NCBI GenBank assembly: GCA_965222315.1
Contig: OZ244951.1
Coordinates: 1,860,001 to 1,924,000, forward strand
Reading direction: 5' to 3'
Length of the DNA: 64,000 bases
Source of the DNA: JACKII01 sp965222315
GTDB taxonomy: Bacteria; Pseudomonadota; Alphaproteobacteria; Bin95
A program made the translations under genes and the position numbers. Below the pieces are notes generated by a model that did no database searches, was not told the origin of the DNA, and worked only from the letters and a program-made list of their open reading frames with translations. Positions 41,057 through 50,113 of this stretch are shown here, in pieces (positions within the stretch are counted from its first letter, which is position 1; each line of letters opens with the position of its first letter).

Positions 41057-42400
41057 ATGACCGCTACCAAGCGTCTTGCCGCACTGGGCCTTTGCCTGTT
41101 CCTGATCGGTCCGGTTTCCGCGGTGGCTGCGGTGTTCAGCCCGTCCTATTTCAAACTGGAGAACGGGCTGGAAGTGGTGGTGATCGAGAATCACCGCGTG
41201 CCTGCCGTGATCCAGATGCTTTGGTACAAGGTCGGTGCGGCCGATGAAGCGCTAGGCCAATCAGGCGTGGCGCATCTGTTCGAGCACCTGATGTTCAAGG
41301 GCACGGAGAACACGCCGCCGGGCGAGTTCAGCGCCTTCGTCCGGCGGCATGGCGGCCGCGAGAACGCGTTCACGAGTTGGGACTACACCGGCTACCATCA
41401 GGTCATTCCCCGCCGGCAGCTCGACCAGGTCATGGCTTATGAGGCCGACCGCATGCGCGGGCTCGTGCTGACGGACGAGGACATCGAGAGCGAGCGCGAC
41501 GTGGTTCTGGAGGAGTGGAACGAGCGTGTTGCGCAGAGTCCCTCCGCCCAGTTATCCACGGAAATGGCAGCGGTCCTGTTCCGCAATCATCCTTATGGCC
41601 GCCCCATTATCGGCTGGCGTCACGAGATTGTGGCTTTGGACCGGGACGTGCTGAAAGCATTCTACGAGCGCTACTACGCGCCGGATAATGCGGTGCTGGT
41701 AGTGGCGGGCGATGTGTTGCCGGAGGACGTGAAAGCTCTGGCGGAGAAGCATTTCGGGCCGATACCAGCATCCAACAATCCGCCCGCGCCGTGGACCAAA
41801 GAACCGCCGCCGCGTGGCGAGAAGCGGGTGGTGCTGCGGGACGAGCGGGTGCGTGATCCAAGTTGGCGGCGGGTGTACCTCGCGCCATCGACGCGCACCG
41901 AAGGCAGCGAGCACGCGCTCCCCCTGGAGGTGCTGAGCGAAATCCTGGGCGACCGGTCGGTGGGCCGACTGGCAAAAAAGCTGGTGCGCGGCACGGAGCA
42001 GGCGGTGGCCGCCGGTGTCTACTACAGCGGTGACAGCCGAGGCCCTGCGCGCTTTCTCGTCTATGGGGTGCCAAGCAACGGCACCAGCATGGCCGACCTG
42101 GAGCAGGCGATTGATGCCGAACTGGCGGCCCTGCTGGCCGATGGCGTGACGGAGCAGGAAGTGGCGGCAACGGTAAAGCGGATGCTCACCGCCGCGGTCT
42201 ATGCCCGCGACGACCTGGAGACTGGTGCGCGGGTGCTGGGCGAGACCCTGGCTCTCGGGGGCACCATCGCTGACGTGGAGGAATGGCCGGAACGGCTGGC
42301 CGCGGTGACGGCGGCGGATGTGATGGCGGCTGCCCGGTATGTCTTGCAGCCGGAGCGGGCAGTGACCGGTGAACTTTTGCCGAAGGAACCGCGCTCGTGA
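41057..42400 (+). CDS. M16 family metallopeptidase, catalytic subunit
   Basis: 447 residues with an N-terminal signal-like segment (TKRLAALGLCLFLIGPVSAVAA), so probably periplasmic. The inverted zinc motif HLFEH lies at 73-77, with the distal glutamate in EDIESERDVVLEEW. Two M16 domains follow. It pairs with the next gene, which lacks the zinc site, as in alphaproteobacterial processing-peptidase-like pairs. The start at 41057 removes a spurious 50-residue extension that overlaps the DUF3035 gene. Confidence 0.92.
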   Translation: MTATKRLAALGLCLFLIGPVSAVAAVFSPSYFKLENGLEVVVIENHRVPAVIQMLWYKVGAADEALGQSGVAHLFEHLMFKGTENTPPGEFSAFVRRHGGRENAFTSWDYTGYHQVIPRRQLDQVMAYEADRMRGLVLTDEDIESERDVVLEEWNERVAQSPSAQLSTEMAAVLFRNHPYGRPIIGWRHEIVALDRDVLKAFYERYYAPDNAVLVVAGDVLPEDVKALAEKHFGPIPASNNPPAPWTKEPPPRGEKRVVLRDERVRDPSWRRVYLAPSTRTEGSEHALPLEVLSEILGDRSVGRLAKKLVRGTEQAVAAGVYYSGDSRGPARFLVYGVPSNGTSMADLEQAIDAELAALLADGVTEQEVAATVKRMLTAAVYARDDLETGARVLGETLALGGTIADVEEWPERLAAVTAADVMAAARYVLQPERAVTGELLPKEPRS

Positions 42401-43740
42401 GGTCTTTCTACGCGGTCTTGGTGCTCTTGGCCGGCCTGTTCCTGGCCGGGCCCGGTTCGGCTGCCGGGACGCCCAAGCCTACGCCAGAACCGGAAATCGT
42501 CGAGGTGGTTTCGCCCGGGGGCATCCGGGCGTGGCTGCGGCAGGAGGCCAGCATTCCCCTGCTGGCCCTGGATTTCCGCTTCGAGGGCGGCGCGACCCTG
42601 CTGCCGGCGGAAAAGGCGGGGGCAGCCGAGTTGGCGGCGGCCATGTTGAGCGAGGGTGCTGGCGAGCGGGACGCTGAAGCCTTCCGTCAGGTGCTAGCCG
42701 ACAACGCCATCAGCCTGGGCTTCGATGCCAGCCGGGAGGGGTTTTCCGGCTCGGTCTTTACGCTGACCGAAAACCGGGACTTGGCGATTGACCTGTTGCG
42801 AGATGCCCTGCTGGAGCCGGCATTGGCGGACGGAGCGCTTAATCGGGTGCGGGCCGCCATGATCACCAGCGCCCGGCGCCGCACACAGGACCCTAACAGC
42901 CTTGCCTACCGCGCCTGGCGGGAGCGGGCCTATGCTGGCCATCCCTATGCCATCGGCACAAACGGCACGGAGGAGACGCTGCCGGGGCTCACGCGCGCCG
43001 ATATCGAGGGCTTTCTCGGCCAGGTTCTGAACAAACGGACCCTGATTGTCGGTGCGGCGGGCGATATCAGCCCGGCTGAACTGGGGGTGCTGCTCGACAG
43101 GGCATTCGGCGATCTGCCCGACAGGGAGCCACCGCCCGACGTGCCGCCATTGCCGCCGATGCCGGCCGGTGTCGAGGTCGTACCCCATCCATCGGGCCAA
43201 AGCGTCATCGTGTTCGGGCATGAAGGGGTCAAGAGGACCGACCCGGACTGGCCTGCCGCCCTGGTAGTAGCCCAGGTGCTGGGTGGATCGTCCTTTACCT
43301 CACGGCTGGGGCAGGAGGTGCGGGAGAAGCGCGGCCTTGCCTATGGGATTGGCGTTGGGCTCAACGCTTACAAGAATGGCGGTACGCTTGCCGGGAGGAC
43401 CGCGACCCGGAACGATGCCGTGGGCGAGACCATGCAGATCATCCGCGCCGAATGGGCCCGGCTTGCAGAGGAGGGGCCAACAGCGGCGGAGCTGGCGGAC
43501 GCCAAGGCTTACCTGGTTGGCAGCTTCCCGCTGAGCCTGGACTCGACCGGTTCCATCGCCAGTGTGCTGGTGACGATGCAATATTACGGCCTCGGCCGTG
43601 ACTACTGGGAAACGCGGGCCGCGCAGTTCGAAAGCGTGACGCTGGCGGACGCTCAACGGGTGGCGAAAGTGCTGCTTAAGCCCGATGCGCTACTAAGCGT
43701 CGTGGCAGGTCAACCGGAAGGGGTGACATCGTCCTTCTAA
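42397..43740 (+). CDS. M16 family peptidase homologue, non-catalytic subunit
   Basis: 447 residues with a signal peptide (MRSFYAVLVLLAGLFLAGPGSAAG). It aligns over the M16 fold (FEGGATLLPAEKAGAAELAAAMLSEGAG; LGGSSFTSRLGQEVREKRGLAYGIG), but the HxxEH site reads AAELA, so it cannot bind zinc there. The R/Y substrate-binding segment is kept. It should act with the catalytic partner, whose stop it overlaps by 4 bases (GTGA). Confidence 0.92.
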   Translation: MRSFYAVLVLLAGLFLAGPGSAAGTPKPTPEPEIVEVVSPGGIRAWLRQEASIPLLALDFRFEGGATLLPAEKAGAAELAAAMLSEGAGERDAEAFRQVLADNAISLGFDASREGFSGSVFTLTENRDLAIDLLRDALLEPALADGALNRVRAAMITSARRRTQDPNSLAYRAWRERAYAGHPYAIGTNGTEETLPGLTRADIEGFLGQVLNKRTLIVGAAGDISPAELGVLLDRAFGDLPDREPPPDVPPLPPMPAGVEVVPHPSGQSVIVFGHEGVKRTDPDWPAALVVAQVLGGSSFTSRLGQEVREKRGLAYGIGVGLNAYKNGGTLAGRTATRNDAVGETMQIIRAEWARLAEEGPTAAELADAKAYLVGSFPLSLDSTGSIASVLVTMQYYGLGRDYWETRAAQFESVTLADAQRVAKVLLKPDALLSVVAGQPEGVTSSF

Positions 43741-43838
43741 AGCGCAAATCTGCATAGCGTGCTAATTTGCGTTGTCAGACACGAGGCCTGCTGATGGCCA
43801 ATGCCCAGCGCAATAGGCCCAGATCGAGGAGAGCCGGT

Positions 43839-45140
43839 ATGTACGAGCAAATAATCGATGGGTGCCTGCGCGCCACAGTCGGCGATGCGGGTCTGGACGA
43901 GGCGACGATGGCGGATTGCCTGAAGCGCGCCCGGCCCGGCGTGGATCAGATACGGCAGGCACACCGCGACGGCTCTCTGCCTGTGCTGCAATTGGCGGAA
44001 CGGCGCGACGACATTCCCATGATCGAGGATCGCGCCGCCTACCATCGGGAGAGGGCGGATACGGTCGTGGTCATGGGTACGGGCGGCTCCAGCCTGGGCG
44101 GCCAGGCCTTCTATGCGTTGGCTGATGCGGGCTTCGGGCCGAGCGGCGACTCGCCCCGGGTCGTCTTCATGGACAATATCGACCCGCATACTTTCGACCA
44201 TATGTTCCGTGGTCTGGACATTGCCAAAACCGACTTTCTGCTGATCTCCAAGTCCGGCAGCACGGCGGAGACCATGAGCCAGGCGCTGATCTGCATGGAT
44301 CAGTTGGCCCAGGCCGTGGATGAGGACAAGATCGGCGACCACTTCACCGTCATCACCGAGCCGAAGGAATCGGCGCTGAGCCGCTTGGCCCAGAAATGGG
44401 GCATGGTGCAACTGCCGCACGACCCCGCGGTGGGCGGCCGTTTTTCCGCCCTGTCGTTGGTGGGGATGCTGCCGACCGCGATAGCCGGACTCGATACGGT
44501 GACCGCCAGAGAAGGGGCAGAGCCGGTTATCGCCTCCCTTCTGACCGACTATAAGGCTGACCCGGCAGTGGGCGCGGCGATTCAAGGCGGTCTGGCGGAA
44601 GCAAGCGGCGTCAATGCGTCCGTCATCATGCCGTATAGCGACAGGCTCGGCACCTTTGGGTTCTGGTACCGGCAGCTTTGGGCCGAATCGCTGGGCAAGC
44701 ATGGGGAGGGCACGCTGCCAGTACGGGCGCTTGGCACCGTGGATCAGCACAGCCAGTTGCAGCTTTACCTGGACGGCCCGCGCGACAAACTCTTTACCTT
44801 GATCCATGCGCCGTCCGCCGGAACCGGACGCCTGGTCCGTACCGCCATCGCCGATCACGAGGCTGGCCTGGGCTACCTGGACGGGCGCAGCATGGGCGAT
44901 CTGCTGGACGCGATGCAGCGGGCAACGACCGAAACGCTTATCAAGAATGGCTGCCCTACGCGGATAATGAAGCTGGAACAGGTGGATGAAGCCGCCGTCG
45001 GCGCATTGATGATGCACTATATGTGCGAGACGATTATCGCCGCCGCCATGCTGGGTATCGACGCCTTCAACCAGCCGGCTGTCGAGCAGGGCAAGATTCT
45101 GGCGCGCGAGTACATGTCGCAAATCCCGCCCCGGGGATAG
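43839..45140 (+). CDS. pgi: glucose-6-phosphate isomerase
   Basis: 433 residues, the shorter bacterial form. VVMGTGGSSLGGQAFYAL is the sugar-phosphate loop, ISKSGSTAETMSQ the phosphate-binding loop, and VDQHSQLQLYLDGPRDKLFTLI a conserved catalytic region. FNQPAVEQGK near the end matches the C-terminal signature. It interconverts glucose-6-P and fructose-6-P. The ATG at 43839 has AGGAGAG correctly spaced; ATGs at 43767 and 43794 are weaker. The run peptidase-pgi-mutL is typical of this group. Confidence 0.9.
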   Translation: MYEQIIDGCLRATVGDAGLDEATMADCLKRARPGVDQIRQAHRDGSLPVLQLAERRDDIPMIEDRAAYHRERADTVVVMGTGGSSLGGQAFYALADAGFGPSGDSPRVVFMDNIDPHTFDHMFRGLDIAKTDFLLISKSGSTAETMSQALICMDQLAQAVDEDKIGDHFTVITEPKESALSRLAQKWGMVQLPHDPAVGGRFSALSLVGMLPTAIAGLDTVTAREGAEPVIASLLTDYKADPAVGAAIQGGLAEASGVNASVIMPYSDRLGTFGFWYRQLWAESLGKHGEGTLPVRALGTVDQHSQLQLYLDGPRDKLFTLIHAPSAGTGRLVRTAIADHEAGLGYLDGRSMGDLLDAMQRATTETLIKNGCPTRIMKLEQVDEAAVGALMMHYMCETIIAAAMLGIDAFNQPAVEQGKILAREYMSQIPPRG

Positions 45141-45148
45141 GAGACCTG

Positions 45149-47023
45149 ATGCCGATCCGCCGCCTGCCGCCGACGCTCGTCAATCAAATCGCCGCTGGCG
45201 AGGTGATCGAGCGCCCATCTGCGGTGGTGAAGGAACTGGTGGAAAACGCCCTGGACGCGGGTGCGTCGCGCATAGAGGTTGCCATCCGCGATGGCGGCAA
45301 GGCGCTGATCAGCATTCGCGATGATGGCCGCGGCATGTCGGCCGACGAGCTCTCGCTGGCCGTGGAGCGGCACGCGACCTCCAAGCTGCCGGACGACGAT
45401 CTGGTGCACATCAAGACGCTGGGCTTCCGGGGGGAGGCGCTGCCTTCCATCGGCGCGGTGGCGCGGCTCTCGATCACCACCCGTTCGGCGGATGAGGAGA
45501 ACGCCTGGCGGCTCTCGGTGGAGGGCGGCGCGGTCGCCGGTCCCATGCCGGAAGCGCATGGCCAGGGTACGACGGTTGAGGTGCGCGACCTGTTCTATGC
45601 CACGCCCGCACGCCTGAAATTTCTGAAGACCGCCCGCGCCGAGAGCGGCCAGGTAGTGGACCTCCTGAAGCGGCTCGCCATGGCGGCGCCAGGAGTGGCC
45701 TTCACCTTACGCGATGACGATCGCGAGAAGCTGAAGCTGCCTGCCTGCACCGGCCTCGAACCGTTGGCGGAGCGGCTGGCGGCGATCCTGGGCAAGGACT
45801 TCGCGCAGAACTCTTTGCCAGTTGATGCGGTGCGCGGGGAATACCGGCTGTCGGGCCGGATCGGCCTGCCGACCCTGAACCGCGCGACGGCGGCGAGCCA
45901 GTTCCTGTTCGTGAATGGCCGGGCGGTGCGCGACCGGCTGCTGCTTGGCGCGCTGCGGGGCGGATATGAGGAAATGGTGCCGCGCGGCAGGCATCCCATG
46001 GTGGCCCTGTTCTTGGACCTGCCGGCGGAAGAAGTCGACGTGAACGTCCACCCGGCCAAGGCGGAGGTTCGCTTTCGCGATGCAGGGTTGGTGCGAGGCC
46101 TGCTGGTCGCCAGCATCCGGCAGGCGCTGGCGGAGGCCGGGCACCGGGCAGCGAGTACGGTTTCTCACGCGGCGCTGGGCGCGTTCCGGCAACAGGATGG
46201 GTACACCAGTACTAGCGACGGCCAGAGTGGCACCAGCTATAAACGGCCCTGGCAGAGCCAATTCGGCCGGACGCCTGCTGCGGCGCTGGCGGAGCAGGGG
46301 TCAGCCTGGCAGGCGCCCCACACCGCGCCCGACAGTCCATTTGCCGCTACGGGAGGCGCCAGTGGTGGCGGTGCTGGTGCTGGCGATGTGGGGGCTCCAT
46401 CGGCCCGTCCCGGCGCTGAAGCCCACGATGCGGCCGCTGAGGCCAATCCCTTGGGCGCGGCGCGGGCGCAGGTGCATGGCACCTACATCATCGCCCAGAC
46501 CGGCGATGGCGTCGTCATCGTCGATCAGCACGCCGCGCACGAGCGTCTGGTAATGGAGCGGATGAAGAAGGCGCTCGCCAGCGGGGGCATCGCCCGCCAG
46601 GCGCTGCTATTGCCCGAAGTGGTGGAGATGGAGCCGGAAGCCGCCGACCGGCTTGCCGACCGCAGTCACGAGCTTGCCGAATTGGGCCTGGTGATAGAGG
46701 CGTTCGGGCATGGCGCTGTCGTGGTGCGGGAGACGCCCGCGATGCTGGGCCACGTCGATTGCGCGGGATTGCTGCGCGATCTGGCGGATGAGCTGGCCGA
46801 GTGGGGCACCGCGCTCGCGCTGGGCGAGCGCCTGGACCACGTGGTGGCGACCATGGCCTGCCATGGCAGTGTCAGGGCCGGGCGGCAATTGAACGGGCCG
46901 GAGATGAACGCCCTGCTGCGCGAGATGGAGGTCACGCCGCGCTCCGGCCAGTGCAACCATGGCCGGCCGACCTATGTGGAACTGAAGCTCAGCGATATCG
47001 AGCGGCTGTTTGCCCGGCGGTGA
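45149..47023 (+). CDS. mutL: DNA mismatch repair protein MutL (endonuclease type)
   Basis: 624 residues. The N-terminal GHKL ATPase has NALDAGA, IRDDGRGM and GFRGEALPSIGAVARL. A proline/glycine-rich linker spans about 340-430. The C-terminal domain carries DQHAAHERLVME from residue 459, an exact DQHA(X)2E(X)4E endonuclease motif, plus ACHGSVRAG and QCNHGRPT for zinc. MutL with this motif nicks DNA itself, as in bacteria without MutH. GGATAGGAGACCTG precedes the ATG. It is the last gene of the ribF run, convergent with the exporter ATPase. Confidence 0.95.
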   Translation: MPIRRLPPTLVNQIAAGEVIERPSAVVKELVENALDAGASRIEVAIRDGGKALISIRDDGRGMSADELSLAVERHATSKLPDDDLVHIKTLGFRGEALPSIGAVARLSITTRSADEENAWRLSVEGGAVAGPMPEAHGQGTTVEVRDLFYATPARLKFLKTARAESGQVVDLLKRLAMAAPGVAFTLRDDDREKLKLPACTGLEPLAERLAAILGKDFAQNSLPVDAVRGEYRLSGRIGLPTLNRATAASQFLFVNGRAVRDRLLLGALRGGYEEMVPRGRHPMVALFLDLPAEEVDVNVHPAKAEVRFRDAGLVRGLLVASIRQALAEAGHRAASTVSHAALGAFRQQDGYTSTSDGQSGTSYKRPWQSQFGRTPAAALAEQGSAWQAPHTAPDSPFAATGGASGGGAGAGDVGAPSARPGAEAHDAAAEANPLGAARAQVHGTYIIAQTGDGVVIVDQHAAHERLVMERMKKALASGGIARQALLLPEVVEMEPEAADRLADRSHELAELGLVIEAFGHGAVVVRETPAMLGHVDCAGLLRDLADELAEWGTALALGERLDHVVATMACHGSVRAGRQLNGPEMNALLREMEVTPRSGQCNHGRPTYVELKLSDIERLFARR

Positions 47024-47047
47024 CGGGTGTGCCCAGCGGTAGGCGTC

Positions 47048-47755
47048 TCAGGGCAGGTGATTGTAGTAGTAGATCGCGTCGCCCACCTGGTTGAAAAACA
47101 CCAACTCCCCATCATGCAGGACGGCAGCGCTGTCCGCGAAGCTCTTGATGATGCCCAATTGGTGCGAGACGATAATCACATCGGCGGATTCGCGGCGGGC
47201 AGCGAATGTTGCTTCGCACTTCTCGCGGAAGCGCATGTCGCCGACCGCCGTTAGTTCGTCGATCAGGTAGCAACGGAATTTCAGCGCCATGGAGATGGCA
47301 AAGGTCAGCCGGGCGCGCATGCCCGAGGAGTAGGTGCGGACCGGCAGGTTCACCGCCTTGCCGAGTTCGGAAAAGCCACGGACGAAGTCCACTACCTCGT
47401 CGCTCGGCGCGCCATAGATCCGGGCAACGAACTTGGTGTTTTCGATGCCGGTCAGCGAGCCCTGGAGGGAGCCTGCCAGCCCGAGCGGCCAGGACACCCT
47501 GGCAAACCGGGTGATCTCCCCATGATTGGGCTTGTCCATACCGCACATCATGCGCAGCAACGTGGACTTGCCCGCGCCGTTCCGCCCCAGAATGCCGATG
47601 CTGTGTCCCTGCTTCAGTTCGAAGCTTGTTTCGTGGAGGACGGTCCGCCTGCCTTGGGAGGTGTTGAAGTGTTTCTCGACCCGGTCGAACCGGATCGTCG
47701 GCGGATTCTCCGGCGCGCCGGCCGAGTGAAGCAATGTAACTGGCTGGTCGTTCAA
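47048..47755 (-). CDS. ABC transporter ATP-binding protein for polysaccharide export (KpsT-like)
   Basis: 235 residues from a TTG start. IRFDRVEKHF, Walker A GRNGAGKST, signature YSSGMRARLTFA, and Walker B CYLIDELTAVGD with the D-loop are complete. The short form without a C-terminal carbohydrate-binding domain, plus SHQLGIIKSF, fits KpsT/BexA/CtrD of capsule exporters. The TTG at 47755 has GAGG 8 bases upstream; an ATG at 47818 would overlap the divergent permease start. Its partner permease is transcribed divergently. Confidence 0.87.
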   Translation of the reverse strand: MNDQPVTLLHSAGAPENPPTIRFDRVEKHFNTSQGRRTVLHETSFELKQGHSIGILGRNGAGKSTLLRMMCGMDKPNHGEITRFARVSWPLGLAGSLQGSLTGIENTKFVARIYGAPSDEVVDFVRGFSELGKAVNLPVRTYSSGMRARLTFAISMALKFRCYLIDELTAVGDMRFREKCEATFAARRESADVIIVSHQLGIIKSFADSAAVLHDGELVFFNQVGDAIYYYNHLP

Positions 47756-47811
47756 TGGCTGCGCCTCAATGCCTCTGGACGTTCGGGATGATGTTCGTCT
47801 ATCCGAAAAGG

Positions 47812-48645
47812 ATGGCATCCGGCAATGACACCGCCCCAGCAACCTCTCCGCCCCCCGCGATTGAATTGCCGGAGCGGAACGCGTTTCTTGCATTTTGCCA
47901 TGTCATCAACGCCATCATGATGCGAGAGGTGCGAACCAGGTTCGGCGCAAGCAATTTTGGGTATTTGCGGGCATTGCTGGAGCCGGTCGTCTTCATCATA
48001 GGCTTTGTTTTGATCTGGCTTGCCCTCGGGCGGGCATCGCCGATTGCCGTGCCTGTCGAGCTGTTTTTTCTCTGCAGCATTTTTCCATACGGCGCGTTCA
48101 TGCGGACCTGGGAGTATACGACAAGCGCCATCCGGGCGAACGTTGGTCTAATGATGTTTCCCGTTGTCCGGCCCTTGGACTTTTTCATCGCTCGCACCTT
48201 GTTGGAAGGTGCAACGCAGACGCTGGTGCTGTTTATTCTGGCGGTCATCATTCAAGGAATATTTTGCGAGCCCCGGCATTTGCCGGACGATCTTTTAGGG
48301 ATACTTGGCGCAATTGTCGCTGCCATCTCGTTGGGGGCTGCACTGGGACTGGTCATCGGCTGTCTCAGCATGGAGTTTCCGACGATAGAAGTCTTCATGC
48401 AGTTGGTGCGTCGCGCGCTGTTCTTCAGTTCCGGCGTATTTTTTACGGCGGACAGTCTGCCGGCAATCCTGCAGGAATATCTTTACTGGAACCCTGTCCT
48501 GCATGTGACCGAATGGTTCCGCAGCGCCTATTTCTCGGAATCGGACAGCCAATTCCTGGACTTACATTATTTGTGGGGTTGTGTTGCCGGCATGCTATTG
48601 CTGGGACTCGTGCTGGAACGGCGCCTTTACCGGAAGGGATATTAG
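47812..48645 (+). CDS. ABC-2 type polysaccharide export permease (KpsM-like)
   Basis: 277 residues with six predicted membrane helices, e.g. EPVVFIIGFVLIWLALG and LLEGATQTLVLFILAVIIQGIF. IMMREVRTRFGASNFGYLRALLEPV is the KpsM/BexB/CtrC entry motif, and YWNPVLHVTEWFRSAYFSE is the conserved C-terminal loop. With the ATPase at 47048 it would move a lipid-linked polysaccharide across the inner membrane. The start is uncertain: ATGs at 47788, 47791 and 47812 are all possible. Confidence 0.88.
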   Translation: MASGNDTAPATSPPPAIELPERNAFLAFCHVINAIMMREVRTRFGASNFGYLRALLEPVVFIIGFVLIWLALGRASPIAVPVELFFLCSIFPYGAFMRTWEYTTSAIRANVGLMMFPVVRPLDFFIARTLLEGATQTLVLFILAVIIQGIFCEPRHLPDDLLGILGAIVAAISLGAALGLVIGCLSMEFPTIEVFMQLVRRALFFSSGVFFTADSLPAILQEYLYWNPVLHVTEWFRSAYFSESDSQFLDLHYLWGCVAGMLLLGLVLERRLYRKGY

Positions 48646-48715
48646 GAATTATGGCTTCGCCGTGTCAGACCAGCCCGTTAGCGCAGCGGCCGTAGGCCGG
48701 AGGAACTGAGACCGA

Positions 48716-50113
48716 ATGGCAAACGAACAAGGCCCGCAAGGTCCGGGGGCCCCTGGAGCTGGTGGCGGTGGAAACGCCGCCGGCGGATCAAAAGGTGGAC
48801 CGGCAGGTGCCGCGCAGGGCGGACAGAAGCCGTCCCCTCAACAGCAACCGCCTGAGCAGCAGAAACCGCAACAGGCGGCGCAGCAGAAACCGCAAACGCC
48901 AGCACAGGCCAGGCCGCAGCAGACGCCGCAGGCCCACCGGCAGCCGATCTCCGCGACCTACACCACCGGCATTCACTACGAGGAACGGCGGAAGCGGCGC
49001 AGGGGTGCCCGTTTCTTTGGGTTTCTGTTCCTCATCATTGCGATGGCCATCCCGGCGTTGCTCATTGCCTACTATGGCTACCTTGCCACCGACCGCTACG
49101 TGACAGGGGCGCAGTTTTCGGTCCGCTCGGCCAGTCAGCAGGCGGGGCTTCCGGACATCATCTCCAGTACGACCGGGGTACCCTCTGCCGCCGGGATGCT
49201 GGGCGCATTCCAGGATGCCTTTGTCGTGCGGGAGTTCGTTCATTCGCAGGAACTGGTCGACCGGATTGATGCGGAATTAGGAATGGTAGCCCTGTTCGGC
49301 AGCAGTGAAGTCGATTGGTGGGCGAGGCTGGGCAGCGATCCCACGCGCGAGGAAATGCACGATTATTGGCAATACCGGGTGAGCGCCGATTTGGACGCGA
49401 CCACCGGTCTGGTTCATCTGAAAGTGGCCGCGTTTTCGCCGGAAGATTCGCTGAAACTGACCCAGGCCATTCTGGCGGCCTGCCAGGAATTGGTAAATGA
49501 GCTCTCGGCCAATGCCCGGCGGGATGCCCTGTCTTTTGCGGCGGATGAAGTGGCGAAGGCCGAAGACCGGCTGCGGGACGCCCGTCTGGCGGTGACCGAA
49601 TTCCGCAAAAACACCGGCGACATCTTCCCGGAAGCCACGGCCAGGTCGCAGTTGGAACTGATCGCGCAATTGGATTTCGAACTGGCCAAAGCCAAGGCGG
49701 AGGTGGCGGCCCTCGGCCTTTCGGCACGCGCGCCGACGCAGCGCGCTGCCCAGGCCCGCATCGTGGCCCTGGAGGAACAAATAGCCGCCGAGCGAAAGAA
49801 GCTGACCGGCACAGCATCTCACCCTGGCAGCAACGGTCCCCTGAGCGATGTTCTGATCGACTATCAGGCGTTGGAGGTTGACCGCATGTTCGCCGAAGAA
49901 TTCTATATGGGTACCCTGTCCCTGCTGGAATCGGCGCGGCAGGAAGCCATCAAGATTCAGCGCTATCTCGTCGTGTTCGTGAAGCCTGGCCTGGCTGAGG
50001 AACCGCGGGAGCCGAGGCGGGGCTGGGCCGTGCTGACCGTACTGGCGTGCACGCTGGCAGGGTATATTGTTCTCGGCGTTCTCTATAAGACGATCAAAGA
50101 ACACGTGGCGTGA
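48716..50113 (+). CDS. capsule polysaccharide export inner-membrane protein (KpsE/CtrB/BexC-like)
   Basis: 465 residues. The first 75 are a low-complexity Gly/Pro/Gln cytoplasmic extension, unusual for the family. A basic stretch EERRKRRRGARFF then leads into the first membrane helix (FGFLFLIIAMAIPALLIAYYGYLA). A periplasmic coiled coil (about 240-340) and a second helix near the end (LTVLACTLAGYIVLGVLY) follow. KpsE proteins bridge the inner-membrane transporter to the outer-membrane channel. GGAGGAACT precedes the ATG; the gene overlaps the next by 4 bases. Confidence 0.87.
   Translation: MANEQGPQGPGAPGAGGGGNAAGGSKGGPAGAAQGGQKPSPQQQPPEQQKPQQAAQQKPQTPAQARPQQTPQAHRQPISATYTTGIHYEERRKRRRGARFFGFLFLIIAMAIPALLIAYYGYLATDRYVTGAQFSVRSASQQAGLPDIISSTTGVPSAAGMLGAFQDAFVVREFVHSQELVDRIDAELGMVALFGSSEVDWWARLGSDPTREEMHDYWQYRVSADLDATTGLVHLKVAAFSPEDSLKLTQAILAACQELVNELSANARRDALSFAADEVAKAEDRLRDARLAVTEFRKNTGDIFPEATARSQLELIAQLDFELAKAKAEVAALGLSARAPTQRAAQARIVALEEQIAAERKKLTGTASHPGSNGPLSDVLIDYQALEVDRMFAEEFYMGTLSLLESARQEAIKIQRYLVVFVKPGLAEEPREPRRGWAVLTVLACTLAGYIVLGVLYKTIKEHVA

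Noticed and set aside
48716..48950. Low-complexity start of the KpsE-like gene as a non-coding repeat
   Set aside because: The frame is continuous with a proper Shine-Dalgarno and leads into a conserved membrane protein, so it is a Gln/Pro-rich extension.
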